Assembly (NCBI GenBank): GCA_018907035.1
Contig: JACCIC010000052.1
Span: forward strand, 2,874,501-2,938,500
Direction: 5' to 3'
DNA: 64,000 bases
Source: Sycobia sp. Sy_11
Taxonomy: Eukaryota > Arthropoda > Insecta > Hymenoptera > Epichrysomallidae
The position numbers and the translations under genes were made by a program. Of the stretch, positions 1-11,588 are shown one piece after another; position 1 is the first letter of the stretch; every line of letters begins with the position of its first letter. Below the pieces are notes generated by a model. The model did no database searches. It was not told the origin of the DNA and saw only the letters and a list, made by a program, of their open reading frames with translations.

Positions 1-373
1 TCAGTTCGTACGGCACCCAATTTCCTTGCTTTTGGATCATTCCCATGGCTTTCAAACGCTTGGAAATGGTTGTTCGGTCAACTCCCAATGCTTCAGCAAG
101 TTCTTCTTGCGTTTGACAAGAATCTTCATCAAGCAAAGTCGCCAATTCTCGATCTTCAAAGATTTGCGGCCGCTCGGAACGCTCCTTGTCTTCCACGTCG
201 AAATCACCGCTTTTGAAGCGTCGAAACCATCCGCGAACACTTGAATCATCGACACAACCTTCTCCATAAGCCTCCTGAAGCAATCGATGCGTCTCGGCAG
301 CAGATTTCTTCAAATTGAACCAATAAAGTGAAACTTCCCGCAAATGACGTCGACTCGGCTCAAATTTCGACAT
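1..373 (-). CDS. Mariner (Mos1-like) transposase, N-terminal part
   Basis: The reading frame opens with ATG at 371-373 (start MSKFEPSRRHLREVSLYWF) and stays open to the window edge, giving about 124 residues. It contains the paired-type helix-turn-helix DNA-binding region, including NLKKSAAETHR, the linker GWFRRFKSGDFDVEDKE and the second helix-turn-helix TQEELAEALGVDRTTISKRL. In mariner elements this part binds the terminal inverted repeats; the catalytic DD34D core would lie further left, outside the window. No stop or frameshift is seen in the visible part, so this copy could be younger than the others. Whether it is functional cannot be judged. Confidence 0.85.
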   Translation of the reverse strand, partial: MSKFEPSRRHLREVSLYWFNLKKSAAETHRLLQEAYGEGCVDDSSVRGWFRRFKSGDFDVEDKERSERPQIFEDRELATLLDEDSCQTQEELAEALGVDRTTISKRLKAMGMIQKQGNWVPYEL

Positions 374-545
374 TTTCACGATATCAAAAATTTATGATGC
401 GAAAAAATTTTAACTAATGTGTTAGTATGGAATTGTTGACATATGAATAAGCTTTGATTATGACATATGTAACCATTGAATACTCGCACAGTATTGGTGG
501 CGCCATCTCTTACAAAAAACGGGAAAGACTTATTCAGACTCCTAA
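1..545 (-). mobile_element. Mariner element, 5' half (cut by window edge)
   Basis: This is the 5' end of a Tc1/mariner transposon on the minus strand. The terminal inverted repeat at its right end, read inward, starts TTAGGAGTCTGAATAAGTC and is followed outside by a TA target site (546-547). Positions 1-545 match 2727-3232 almost base for base, so this is a second copy of the element at 1986-3232. Unlike that copy it keeps about 36 bases (around 312-347) that complete the N-terminal helix-turn-helix. The rest of the element lies beyond the window. Confidence 0.93.
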
Positions 546-674
546 TACTTTATCAACATTTTAATATATTACATGAATGTGTAATAGTAAATATTGAAAT
601 TTTCTTGACTTATTGTTGTCGAATATACATGACTAATATTCAAAACCAGTATATATAGATAATATGTAGCATAC

Positions 675-1013
675 CTTTTGTACAAAACATAAAGCTACAA
701 GCTCTGTGTTAGATATACAGTTCTCGAGATCCCTTAAAAAAGTTTCTCCGTGAAACAGGTAAATATCTTCGAGATTACCGAATATAATGTCGGCTTTTCC
801 GATCAGCGTAGCAGGCACAAGGTGAACCATTGCTTCGTTGTTTATCTCCATTTGGTAGCCCTTGATTATTGAGCCAAGTTCGGCTACGTAAATGCGTTCC
901 GTTTCAACCAATTCAGCAAGAACGTGACCACGCTTTAAACGCAAGGCTTCAATGTCCCGAGGCTCGCTTTCTGGAGACGAGATTTCACCTCCCTCCGTTG
1001 GACCCATTTCCAT
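675..1013 (-). CDS. Mcf2l: Dbl/MCF2L-type RhoGEF, exon with start of DH domain
   Basis: This is the most 3' coding exon visible, 113 codons, phase 0 at both ends (acceptor CAG before 1013; donor GTATGC after 675). A short acidic stretch (GGEISSPESEPRD) precedes the beginning of the DH domain: VLAELVETERIYVAELGSI is conserved region 1, followed by KADIIFGNLEDIYLFH and FLRDLENC. DH domains of the Dbl family catalyse GDP/GTP exchange on Rho GTPases (Dbs acts on Cdc42 and RhoA) at the plasma membrane. The exon stops at ALCFVQK; the remaining DH helices and the PH domain must be in exons left of the window. It joins in frame to exon 1079-1264 across a 65-base intron. Confidence 0.92.
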
Positions 1014-1078
1014 CTGTTTTATTTATAAAATATATATGTATCAATACAGTTCTGTTTTAAATTAATATTTTCACATAC

Positions 1079-1264
1079 TTTAGGCATCGTATTGGCTTTC
1101 TTTAAACTTCTTCTAGGTCTCATGCATTGCGGAGCTGGTTGCAGTGGTTTCGCAGGTTCAGGTGTCACGGTTTGAATCGGCCTAGCTGGTTTGATAAGCT
1201 GCTGTTTGAGGGCCATTATCCTTTTATCGCACATTAACGATACGTCTTCTATCCTTTGCAATAC
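1079..1264 (-). CDS. Mcf2l: Dbl/MCF2L-type RhoGEF, linker exon
   Basis: Exon of 62 codons, phase 0 at both ends (acceptor AAAG before 1264, donor GTATGT after 1079). It starts VLQRIEDVSLMCDKRIMALK, the last spectrin-like helix, then passes into a basic, proline-rich linker (KPARPIQTVTPEPAKPLQP) ending RRSLKKANTMPK. In MCF2L proteins an equivalent linker separates the spectrin-like region from the DH domain. The match in order and in the QxPARPxQP-like segment supports orthology at family level. Confidence 0.88.
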
Positions 1265-1985
1265 CTTTCATATATAAAGTTTTTATTTTTAATAATATCA
1301 TAATATTGATCATATATTTTATTTGCTATATGATAAATCAGTAAATGTGTCAGCCAGTTTTAATTGTGTGGATATTGACTCAGAATTATATAAAGAACAT
1401 AATATACTTTTCTGCACTGAGGATGCAAAATACAATTTTCTACTGCTATCTGGAGGGTGTGAAGTACTACTTTTTCTCCCTAGTAAGGAAAAATGAATGT
1501 AGTAATTCGTATAGTAGCGTAGACTAGGTTACCTTAGATTTTTGTGTATATGTAAAATTTGGCATTTACGAAGTTTGAGCTACATGCGCCACTTGACCGC
1601 GCGGTGGAATTTTTTTTTATACTTTAAGTTAAGTATTCAAGATTTTATAAATGAAATAAAATTAAATTAATATTGTATGTGAAATTTTGTAGAAAATTTA
1701 TTATAATGTTTTTTAAGAATTAAAAATTATTTCTATTCTTTTCTAAAAATTACTTTTATTTTAAGATAGTATTCTGAATAAAGTTATAATCTTCTTCTTG
1801 TTTCTTTATAAGAGGAAGCGGTTTGACCCAACTGCCGGCGAGAGCTTCGCCCTATGTACCCCCATCTCCCAATCCTACATCTCTCTTTACATACTCTATC
1901 AATTTCAAATTACGAGGCAATCGTTTAATTTAATGTTACGAGATTTAAATCAATTGTAAAGATAACCTTAAGAGAAAACCAATTA

Positions 1986-3232
1986 TCAGGTATGTGAATA
2001 AGTCTTTCCCGTTTTTTTTCAAATTTTGAGCCTTTATTGTGAAAAAATGGTTACAAATGAATTATTGAAAGTATTGGCCATCGCTAGCTACAACTTTTTC
2101 CCATCTTTCGGGCAACATACGAATCCCGTTGCGAAAAAATTCGACCGGTTTGGCCTCTATCCAGTCATCCACCCATTTTTTGGCTTCCTCGTAGGAATGG
2201 AAGTGCTGGTCAGCCAGGCCATGCGTCATCGATCTGAAGAGATGGTAATCAGACGGAGCAACGTCTGGACTATACGGCGGGTGGGGTAGGACTTCCCATT
2301 TGAGCGTTTCTAAGTATGTTTTCACCGGCGGTGCAACATGTGGGCGAGCATTGTCATGTTGCAAAATAACTTTGTCGTGCCTGTCAGAGTCTTGTGGCCG
2401 TTTTTCTCGCAGTGCGCGGCTCAAACGTATCAATTGTCGTCGATAGACCTCGCCTGTGATCCTCTCATTCGGTTTCAGAAGCTCATAGTAAACAACACCT
2501 AGCTGGTCCCACCATATACAGAGCATGAGCTTGGCGCCATGAATATTTGGCTTGGCCGTGGATGATGATGCATGGCCGGGTAGTCCCCATGATTTTCTTC
2601 ACTTCGGATTATCGTAACGTCTCCACTTTTCATCGCCAGTCACGATACGATGCAGAAAACCCTTTCTCTTATGTCGCTGAATCAGCTGTTCGCAAGTGAA
2701 AAAACGCCGTTCGACGTCTCTCAGCTTCAGTTCGTACGGCACCCAATTTCCTTGCTTTTGGATCATTCCCATGGCTTTCAAACGCTTGGAAATGGTTGTT
2801 CGGTCAACTCCCAATGCTTCAGCAAGTTCTTCTTGCGTTTGACAAGAATCTTCATCAAGCAAAGTCGCCAATTCTCGATCTTCAAAGATTTGCGGCCGCC
2901 CGGAACGCTCCTTGTCTTCCACGTCGAAATCACCGCTTTTGAAGCGTCGAAACCATCCGCGAACACTTGAATCATCGACACAACCTTCTCCATAAGCCTC
3001 CTGAAGCAAATAAAGTGAAACTTCCCGCAAATGACGTCGACTCGGCTCAAATTTCGACATTTTCACGATATCAAAAATTTATGAAGCGAAAAAATTTTAA
3101 CTAATGTGTTAGTATGGAATTGTTGACATATGAATAAGCTTTGATTATGATATATGTAACCATTGAATATTCGCACAGTATTGGTGGCGCCATCTCTTAC
3201 AAAAAACGGGAATGACTTATTCACACTCCTAA
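1986..3232 (-). mobile_element. Mariner element, complete but defective
   Basis: A 1247-bp Tc1/mariner element with inverted ends (left TCAGGTATGTGAATAAGTC, right, read inward, TTAGGAGTGTGAATAAGTC) and a TA duplication at 1984-1985 and 3233-3234. It encodes a Mos1-like transposase with the motifs VTGDEKW, LQHDNARPHV and PPYSPDVAPSDYHLF on the minus strand. It is inserted in a dispersed repeat and is a near copy of the element at 1-545. Confidence 0.95.
2062..3060 (-). pseudogene. Mariner transposase, broken
   Basis: The frame begins at ATG 3058-3060 (MSKFEPSRRHLREVSLY) and runs to about 2599, then shifts frame after YDNPK and resumes around 2526 (LMLCIWWDQLGVVYYELLK) to the natural C-terminus at 2062 (VASDGQYFQ). 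The catalytic triad positions are seen: D in VTGDEKW, D in LQHDNARPHV, D in SPDVAPSDYH. Two lesions are evident: loss of about 12 codons in the first DNA-binding helix compared with the copy at 1-373, and the frameshift near 2527-2600. The product is therefore very unlikely to be active. Confidence 0.92.
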
Positions 3233-3279
3233 TATATTTTTCAAATCCAAAGGATTAAATTTTATAATACGGAAACTTA

Positions 3280-4029
3280 CCATCTCATCAAATTTGACCC
3301 GGACTGGTGCATTTAAACTCCGCGCGTAAACTGAATCGGTAATATTTTTTTCCTTTATTGGTACAACCTTTCTTGATCTCCTTGTGAAATTTAAGCGCCA
3401 TATCTCCATTTATGTATTTGTCAGCTGTTTGTTTACGACGTAAAAAGTGTGTCTGGCAATATTGACTATGAAAAAAAAGTTGATCAGCGAATTTGCTTGA
3501 AATTTAGTGATTCCAATGGAATTACGGCTACGGAATCGTTGAAAATGTTGCAGAAGTGTTTTGGAGAGTCTACTTTATCGCGAACGCAAGTATGTGAGTG
3601 GCAAAAACATTCAGTGAAGGTCGTGAAGTCGTCGAAAACTTGCCTCATGCAAGTCGCCCATCCACCGAAAATCAAGGCAATGGTTATCGTTTTTTCATCA
3701 CGATAATGCGTCGGCACATTTCAGCATGATTGTGTCTGATTTTTTGGCCAAACACGAAATGAAAGTCATGGCTCAGCCACTGTATTCGCCTGATTTGGTT
3801 CCCAGTGACTTTTTCCTCTTTCCGAAACTTAAAAATCCGCTTCGGGGAACGCACCACGAGTCCATACTCAATATCGCCAGACAAACTTTTTGCGTCGTAA
3901 ATAAACAGCTGACAAATACACACTAATAGAGATATGGCGCTCAAATTTCACATGGAGATCAACAAAGGTTGTACCAATATAGGAAAAAAAGTTTAAATGC
4001 ACCGGTCCGAGTCAAATTTGCTCAGATGG
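3280..4029 (+). mobile_element. Internally deleted mariner-like element with long inverted ends
   Basis: Both ends read CCATCT.A.CAAATTTGAC inward and are flanked by TA (3278-3279, 4030-4031). The inverted similarity is unusually long, about 150 bases: 3280-3440 mirrors 3890-4029, including the TTGGTACAACCTTT and GCGCCATATCTC segments. Between them lie remnants of a mariner-type transposase: an N-terminal piece from 3449 (RICLKFSDSNGITATESLKM..) and, from about 3695, a catalytic piece with HHDNASAHFS and PLYSPDLVPSDFFLFPK. The middle of the gene is missing, so it is non-autonomous. Confidence 0.85.
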
Positions 4030-4438
4030 TATTACGCAGCGAGCGTAATCTGTACCTTTAGATATTATACTTGCTCGCTCTGTACAAGCACAACTAACAC
4101 AGTGGGCCAATTTAGACGTTTTTCATTCCGTGAGTTTTTCATTCAATTTTTTGCGCACTTGTTTGAAAAAAAAAAACAGAATGAACATCAGGGAATGTGA
4201 ATAAGCGCTCGCGCATGGGCAAATAGTATGTGATACACGGACGTACTGTTTTTTCTGTCCTTTGTTATCATAAGGATTCTGTACGATTTTGTGCAATCCA
4301 TAACCATTGTGCTCAAAGATTAATACATGCATTCACCATAATTTCTAGATTATAGTTAAATTTTTTAACGACTTATTGAATGCATAAATATTTGAAGATA
4401 ATAATTATAATGTGATAGTAGTAACTGTTTTTATATAC

Positions 4439-4615
4439 CTGCGTGACAAGAGCTTTAGTTTCTGGCATAATTGAATCTTCAAATATACTTCTTGGATGAT
4501 GAAATTCTTCTGCTGCTTCAATCAAAGACTGGAGCTCCTGCAGAGCTTGATCCGCCGGTGTTGAACTACTTTGTGCAGCTAACAATTCTACGCCTCGTGT
4601 ACACCAAGTATTAGC
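4439..4615 (-). CDS. Mcf2l: Dbl/MCF2L-type RhoGEF, spectrin-like exon
   Basis: Exon of 59 codons, phase 0 at both ends (acceptor TTTAAG before 4615; donor GTATAT after 4439). It begins ANTWCTRGVELLAAQSS, contains the helical ALQELQSLIEAAEEFH and ends MPETKALVTQ. The W-C-x-x-G-x-x-LLA pattern is typical of the spectrin-like helical region of MCF2L proteins. It joins upstream to ..MEHIDK (exon 9884-10078) and downstream to VLQRIED (exon 1079-1264). Confidence 0.88.
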
Positions 4616-4704
4616 CTTAAATCGGAAATAAATGCATTATTTAAGGTTTGAGCGAAAAATATAAAAAATATTACTACAAGAAAGAATTACCAAAATTTTG
4701 AAAT

Positions 4705-4707
<3 letters not shown>

Positions 4708-4771
<64 letters not shown>
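4708..4771. repeat. (AT)n microsatellite
   Basis: An uninterrupted AT dinucleotide run of about 62 bases in the intron just upstream of exon 4439-4615. Confidence 0.95.
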
Positions 4772-4773
<2 letters not shown>

Positions 4774-4775
4774 GT

Positions 4776-7085
4776 TGCACGCTTCAATAGCTATAATTTG
4801 CTATACTCTTCCGGCTTTAATAATAACCAACTTTGTTAAATAATTTTTTTAATTTATTAGAATTGTTCATTAGTAGTTATTTAAATTTATTCTAAATTGA
4901 CCTAAGTTTTATGGAGTATTTCGTACTTTTGTTCTTAATTGTATGATTATAGATTTATTATATTATTATACTACTGAAAAACTTCTAGGTTTCGCTTGAG
5001 ATATTAATATGAATTTCTTTTCAGCGCATTTTAATAACTTTATAATGTTAATTTTTTGCTTTTTGAAAATGTGAGACTAAAGTTATCGTCCCTTTTTCAT
5101 CATCTTGAAGTTTTTTTGTCACCCTTCAAGCTGCTGAAGGTGTGAAAAACAGAAATTAATATTTAATTGATTTTATAACTTATCTTTGGAAATATAAATA
5201 AGGTTAATAACTTTAAAAAATTTCAAGATATACATGAAAGTATAAAAATTCGTTAATAGGTTGACATCTTTTTCGGATGTATGGGGGCGAGAGTAAATCT
5301 TTCTGTATGTATTTAAAAAATTTAATGTTTTTATATTATTTTATTTGAAAGTAAATGAGTAAGTTAATAAATTACATCGCACAGACGCGTTGAATGGTAA
5401 GTTTTGAATTCAAATAGACCACGTCCCAATCTATTATAAATAGTATTATGTTGACTGTTGTGAACTAAATTAATAAATATTTTTATCGGTCTTACAGTCT
5501 TTATACAATAATATACTATTCTAATATAATAACAATTTCACTGTACTTGTTTGTCATCACCCTCGTAAAATTTTAAATGGAAATTTCTACTCAAAAATAT
5601 AAAATAAATAAACATCCCGATCTAGATATCCCGATAACTGGCCATGAAGAGCGAGATCTGTGAGTACCCATTTTCTATATCAACAGTAGAAAGATTGTAT
5701 CCGCCTTTAAGTTTGTATAAAAGTGTGATTTATACGTGTCGATATGCATTTTTTATACTTGATTAGTAGAAGGCCGTTTTCCCGGTCCTTTTATATGGCA
5801 GATACTTCAGGCTAGCAGAATGGACTTTGGGACAGCTATATAATATGGCACGGTCCGCCAATAAACTCATGTATGACGGTACTACGAGATCGACATAGAA
5901 TGATCTTATATAAATAAATTATATCGTATTACTTGTTTTCTGCTGTATTAGTTTTTTCTGTAACGGACATACGGATAACACATTCGGTTTTCTAAAAATA
6001 CAATACAACCAGATTTTTCAACACTCTTTCACCATAAATAAAAATTCTTTAATTCTGTTTGTAAATCTTTTATCTGAAACTCTACGAATGATCGGTCTTC
6101 ATGTTGACTCGAAAGGTGTCAATTTTATATGTACTTCTTATTACAAAATGAATACAACTTGTACAGTCAGTATTCAAAATTAAATTAAATGTTGGTTGAT
6201 CGATGTAACCATCGTGGAACAGTTGGTTCAGAGAAATCGATGGATGCCGGTCCTTTCTTCTTTCGTTTATTTTTGATTCTCTTCTTCCGTTTATCTTCCT
6301 CGTTAATTATGCATGTTATGAGACATACTGATTTACCAGGAATTCTCGGACGTCAAGCGTACTCCTGAAGCTGATAAGCTGACTGTTTGGACTTTCGTGT
6401 CAACTTGCCAACAAGCTGCCTTATTCGTTTGCATAATAAATATATCGAAATGTCACTGATAGAATTTAGCATTTTTCCTGGAATTTATTTCTGGTACCAC
6501 ATACGTCGTATTATATCTCCCCTTACAATTGTTGACCGTTTCAATAACTTTCATGCATTGATTATAGCCGTATGTTTTGTGCAGCGCAATTTTAATTTAT
6601 TCTGAAGACTCCGCTATTTACTCAACGATTAGTAGTTTCGAATATCTGGGCATGGTGTAATGGGGGTCGGTCATGAAACTTTAATTGTTTTTTACTTCTA
6701 TTTATATGGTTATTATTAGCTTAATCAAAAATGTACTAGTACTACCTACTATTATAACTCCATGAATAACTTTAAAAAAAAAGCAATTATTGAAATCGGT
6801 TGAGAATTAAATTTTCAATTGTTTTTTGGACTAAAATAGTACGATTTTTCGACATGTGTGTCGATTGTTAGCCGTTGGTCGAGACATTTATCGAGTCGTC
6901 ACAATAAAACATGACATATATGGACTTCAGCTAATGAAATTCCTGATCAAACACTAGACCAGTCGTCAGAAAATTAGAATTTCGTGTAGTTTTGTGAAAC
7001 CTCTTCCTTTTTCGAAATTGATAAAAATATCTAATTATTCACTCCTGATTTTCATTTCCATCTATCCCTAAAAAGAAAGTGTACT
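4776..7085. other. AT-rich intron sequence, little recognised
   Basis: No conserved coding segment or RNA gene was seen. Positions 5462-5510 resemble, in reverse orientation, the tail of the Penelope-like repeats near 24.2 and 34.0 kb (ATTTTTATCGGTCTTACAG). The slightly GC-richer stretch 5760-5900 was not recognised. Confidence 0.6.
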
Positions 7086-7089
7086 TTAA

Positions 7090-9702
7090 GGAATTTTTTA
7101 TATTTTTATGTATATATTATTATATTTTAAGTATTTTTTGCTTTGTAATTTATAAAAGACTAAAATAATCTAACAAGCCCCCTCAAAAAGTACTTGAGTA
7201 AATACAATAATATATAACTTAAAATTAATTATACGACAGTTCCTTCCAGTCTATATTCTTTCCTCGTTTGTTCTGGGAAATTGCACACAGCTCAACATTT
7301 GTTGCAAGAAATAAGGAAACTAACAAAACCTATTCAAACCGCCTGTAGTACTAATATAAAATATATTTATGAAAACAATATGAATTATATTTTATTATAT
7401 CTCCATGCCCATTCCTTTTCTGAGTTCAAGGAATTTCACAGTTGGCAAGGGCTTTGTTAGTATACGTATCAGCAATCTGCTCCCCTATGGAAGTATGTTT
7501 TAATATTAGTACATTTTTCTTTATTTGCTCTCTCTCGAACTGATATTTAATATCTATATCTTTTGATCGCTTACGATTACATTCGCTATATTTCTACAGC
7601 CGTGATTGTCTTCATAAATTATAATCGGTTTTATGATTTTAATTTCTATACTATTTATTAAAGACTTTAGCCATAATGCTTCTTTACCACTTTCAAACAA
7701 AGCCATATATTCTGCCTCTGTTTAAGAAGCTGCTACAGATGCTTATCTTTTAGTATTCCAGCAAATCGTACATTTTTCAAATAACTTAAAGAAGTAGCCT
7801 GTAGTGCTTTTTCTATCAGTACCTTCATGGCCAGCTCAATCAGAATCAACATAACCACTTAAAATATTTTTAAGATTGTCTTTTGCATAAGTTAATTATA
7901 AATTCTTCGAAACTTTTAAATATGTCAACAATTTTTTTAGGCATTTCCATAGATCTGTATTATTTTTATTTGAATATCTACTTAGAATATTTATTACTAC
8001 ACTCAAATCTGGCCGCCTACAAAACATTACATACATTAAGCATCCGATAAGATTTTTGCACGGGGCGTCGTATTTCTTATCTAAATTTAAATCAATATAA
8101 TTTAATATATTTTTGAGTGATGTGCTTACAGCATTACAATCACTCATGTTAAATTTATTTAAAATCGTTTTGATATATGAACTCTGATCAAGAGTAATTA
8201 CATAATTATTTCTGTCAATTTTTATTCCAAAAAATAGTTTAATTTCTTTTAAATCTTTCATTCTGAATTTATTCATTAAATAAGTTTTAAAATTATTCAT
8301 TGTTTGAATTTCGGCTTTAAAGATTACTAAGTCATCTACGTAGAATACAACACATATATTCTCAGATATTTCGCCTTTATTTAAAATATATATGCAACGA
8401 TCAATGAATTTTTAAAACCATTTTTTACTAATATTTTATCAACAGTTTCAAACCAACATATTGCTGCTTGTTTCAGTCCATATATAGCTTTATTTAATTA
8501 AAAAACTTGATTTGTTTTATATTTAATTCCTTCAGGAATCGTCGTGTAAATTTTTTCCTGCAATGAACCATTTAAAAATGCAGTTTTTACATTCATATTG
8601 TGAATAAGCAAATTATATTGATTTGCAAACGCTATAATTAATCTAAAACTTCTAATTCTTGCTACAGGAGCAAAAGTCGTAATTTATTTCTTTATAAAAA
8701 ATTCTTGGTTTATTTTTTGGACTCTATCATTCCTCCTTAGATTCGTAATTACTTTATTTGTATTATATCTATCATTTTTGAAATTCTGACTGATTGCAAT
8801 GATCTATTTCTATTATAAATAATTTATTAGACTTGTTCAAATTTTCATTTGAATTTCTCTCTATTTTCGAATCTTATATATCTGATTCATTTTTCCTTGA
8901 TTTTTTCCCCAGAAAATTTTCTGATTTTCCATTATCAGATTTCTGAGGCTCTACTGATTTGTTACGAACATCGGGTTTATCAGTTTTCTTGGAATTTTCT
9001 ATTACAATTCCTTCAAGCCTCATTTCTGGTCTCGAATTCAAAAAATTTATTTCATCAGCTATCACGTCTCTTGCTAAATAAATTTTTCTGATTCTACAAT
9101 CCATATTTTATAGCCATTTGAATCGTAACCAATTAAAATATCTTTCCAAGATTTGTCTTGAAATTTAACTTTTCTTATTTGATTGTGCATATATATTGTA
9201 CTACCGAAAACTTTTAAATATTTTACTTGAGACTTTTTACCATGCCATAATTCATATGGTGTTTTATACTGTTTTAAAGCATTAGTGGGGGGTTGATTAA
9301 ATAAATACGTAGCATTTAAAACTGCTTCTCCCCAAATTACTTTGTTCAGTTTACCCCACTTTTCGAGTTAGTACTTTTTCAGTAATTGTTTTAAGTATTC
9401 TTTCTAAAACGCCATTTCATGATGGAGAATGAGGAACTGTTAAATGATAGCTCATTATATTATCTTTATAACATTCCATCATTTCCTTTGATAAATACTC
9501 TCTACCATATCACAATATATATATTTATCATTTTTAAATTAAAATGAGTTTGATTTTTTTTTATAAAGTCTTTGAAAACAGAAAATACATCTCACTTGAA
9601 TGCTATAAATTATATAACGCAATAGTGCGTAAATTCATCTACAAACAATACAAAATCATTTTTACCATCTATTGTCGAAGAAATGATTGGTCTTATTAGT
9701 CG
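7090..9702 (-). mobile_element. Ty1/copia retrotransposon, 5'-truncated and decayed
   Basis: The minus strand shows the 3' two thirds of a copia-type element closely related to the copy at 44584-49138. From 9702 downwards come integrase core remnants, the post-integrase region, reverse transcriptase (DETFAPVA-like segment near 8680, YVDD-type motif near 8330, the frame 7896-8300 with KEIKLFFGIKIDRN and SRYSNKNNTDLWKCLKKLL) and RNase H (near 7420-7860). The 3' LTR starts TGTTAGATTATTTT near 7172 and is cut short. The gag end and 5' LTR are absent and many stops are present. It lies in the intron between exons 9884-10078 and 4439-4615, in the same orientation as the host gene. Confidence 0.88.
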
Positions 9703-9883
9703 CTATGATTTCTCTAAAGGAAGCATACTTATATCGTCGTGCGGTAATGGTATTGCCGTAGCTCGATAGTAGCCTTTGGGGTTAGAGCATAAAAGAGCGT
9801 AAAATTAACGTTAAACGAGAACGATCGGAAAAATGTTGTCAGTTAATATTTTCAACCGAGTTGGATGCATATATAATATTTAC

Positions 9884-10078
9884 CTTGTCTATATGCTCCA
9901 TAAGCTCTCGACACTTGGTGAGGGTATGCAACCGCCTTTCGAGTCTCTGGCTTAGTATTGTGCAGACTCTCTGAAGCTCAGCGCATTTCGGTTCGACAAC
10001 CTCGGTCGGGCACTGATGTCTGCCGGACAGCAATTGCTGTCCAGCCATGATCACTTCTTCGGCCCTCTCTATATCTCC
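9884..10078 (-). CDS. Mcf2l: Dbl/MCF2L-type RhoGEF, spectrin-like exon
   Basis: Exon of 65 codons, phase 0 at both ends (acceptor TTTTAG before 10078; donor GTAAAT after 9884). It encodes GDIERAEEVIMAGQQLLSG, then VEPKCAELQRVCTILSQRL and TLTKCRELMEHIDK, helical spectrin-like sequence. The order xGQQLL..xxPKCxELxxxC is shared with vertebrate MCF2L. This region is thought to serve autoinhibition and scaffolding in Dbl proteins. Confidence 0.9.
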
Positions 10079-11123
10079 CTAAAATTGCAACATTGTAATA
10101 AATGGCGAATCAACCGTGTCATGCATTGAGCGTTCGTATATAATAAAATATGAAGCTAATAATAACAGAGAAAAAGAAAATGTTCTACTCTAATAATAAT
10201 GTAGATATAATTTCGATATACATACGTTTCCAGAGAAGTACAATAAAAAAGTCTTGAAACGTATCTAAGACTATCGCATTTATGTACTTGAATATATAAT
10301 ATATGCATTAATTCATTCCTCAACAATTTTAAATAAAGTACTTTCTGATCAATCACGATTTTATTATAATAATTATTATAGAAAGAAAGAAATATAAAAA
10401 CTGTATTTCGTGCATTATAAAATTTGCGAAATAAATAGATGATTTATCAGATAAGAGCGTCTTCTAACAGACAATCATGCCAGGATCATATTTTTATATA
10501 AAAGCTCAATTTCTACTTTGATGAACACTAAGGCAAAACATTAATAAGAAATAAAACAATTTATCGCAGATACATTTATAGCTTAATAAAGTCTAATATA
10601 AAAACTAGTATATTTCAATATGGGTGTGGAAGTTCATTATTTATCTCGTGAGATAGTTTACGCCCCAATCATAGCGAGGAGCGTAAATCGCACGAGGTTA
10701 AAATCAACTTACATACTAGTGTTGAACTATATTTTTTACCACGAGCAAGTCGAACAATCACGTTAAAGCTGTAATTTTGAGGTTAGAGTAGTGTAAACAT
10801 AAAAATAATCAATATATTAAAACAAATAGAAAAACAATGCAAACTTATAAGTATAATGATGATTAGGGAATAGCGAATTGCAAAATAAATGATAAGTTTT
10901 TAAACCAAAATTAGGCATATAACAGAATGTTACTTTTACATATAACATCACGTCATCCGTATAAAATTTTAAATAAATATAATTCTTGATGTTATAAATT
11001 ATCAGAAAAAAATTTTTACCTTGTCTGTTTTTATTATAATAATACATTATTGGAAAAAGAAGACACGAGAATAAAATAAAAAGCTAAATAGCGTCGAAAG
11101 AGTGTCAATAAATTACTTGAATT

Positions 11124-11125
<2 letters not shown>
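10079..11125. other. AT-rich intron sequence, nothing recognised
   Basis: No coding, RNA or repeat feature could be supported on either strand. Confidence 0.6.

Positions 11126-11171
<46 letters not shown>
11126..11171. repeat. (GT)n microsatellite
   Basis: A run of TG repeats followed by two interrupted TAGTGTG units. Confidence 0.95.
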
Positions 11172-11172
<1 letters not shown>

Positions 11173-11588
11173 TGTGTGTGTAGTGTATATTAAGCTAATC
11201 AAAAAGTATTATGAATTTCCTTAAGTGGATTGCTTACCAAGACCCAAATCCACATGGTATGCAACAAATAGGACTACCGAAAAAATAAAAGGAAAGCGGT
11301 GCAATGTGATTTTTTTTTCTTTTGTGCATTATGTGCATTATGTATATAATAGCAACGTAAGAATTCCAATCTCAATTATGATACTATATATGAAGTTCAA
11401 GCATAATTAAATTATTAAAATATTTCATCACATTAAAACAATTAATTGATTCGAACAAATGTTTTTATTTGTAAGTTGGTAGTAGTGTCGGAGTTATCTG
11501 TGCCAAATTTCACGCAATTATCTTCATTTGTCATATAGTTACTCTTGTGTTTTGTGAACAAAGAAAAGTTGTCTCTTCGGTTATTATA

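Larger units (their letters stand above)
1410..4260 (+). repeat. Dispersed ~1-kb repeat (family B), split by two transposons
   Basis: Pieces 1410-1985, 3233-3279 and 4030-4260 together match the uninterrupted copy at 32045-33055 and the reverse copy at 60008-61215. Shared landmarks are the CTACTTTTT..CCCTAG segment near 1475, TTTATCAATTT.CAAAT near 1895, and the ATATTATAC..GCTC segment near 4060-4080. One mariner sits at 1986-3232 and a second, different mariner-like element at 3280-4029, both at TA sites. The class of the host repeat is not recognised: no coding frame or obvious terminal repeats were seen. Confidence 0.7.

Noticed and set aside
476..658. Small plus-strand frame
   Set aside because: It spans the mariner terminal repeat and flanking intron and has no coding features.
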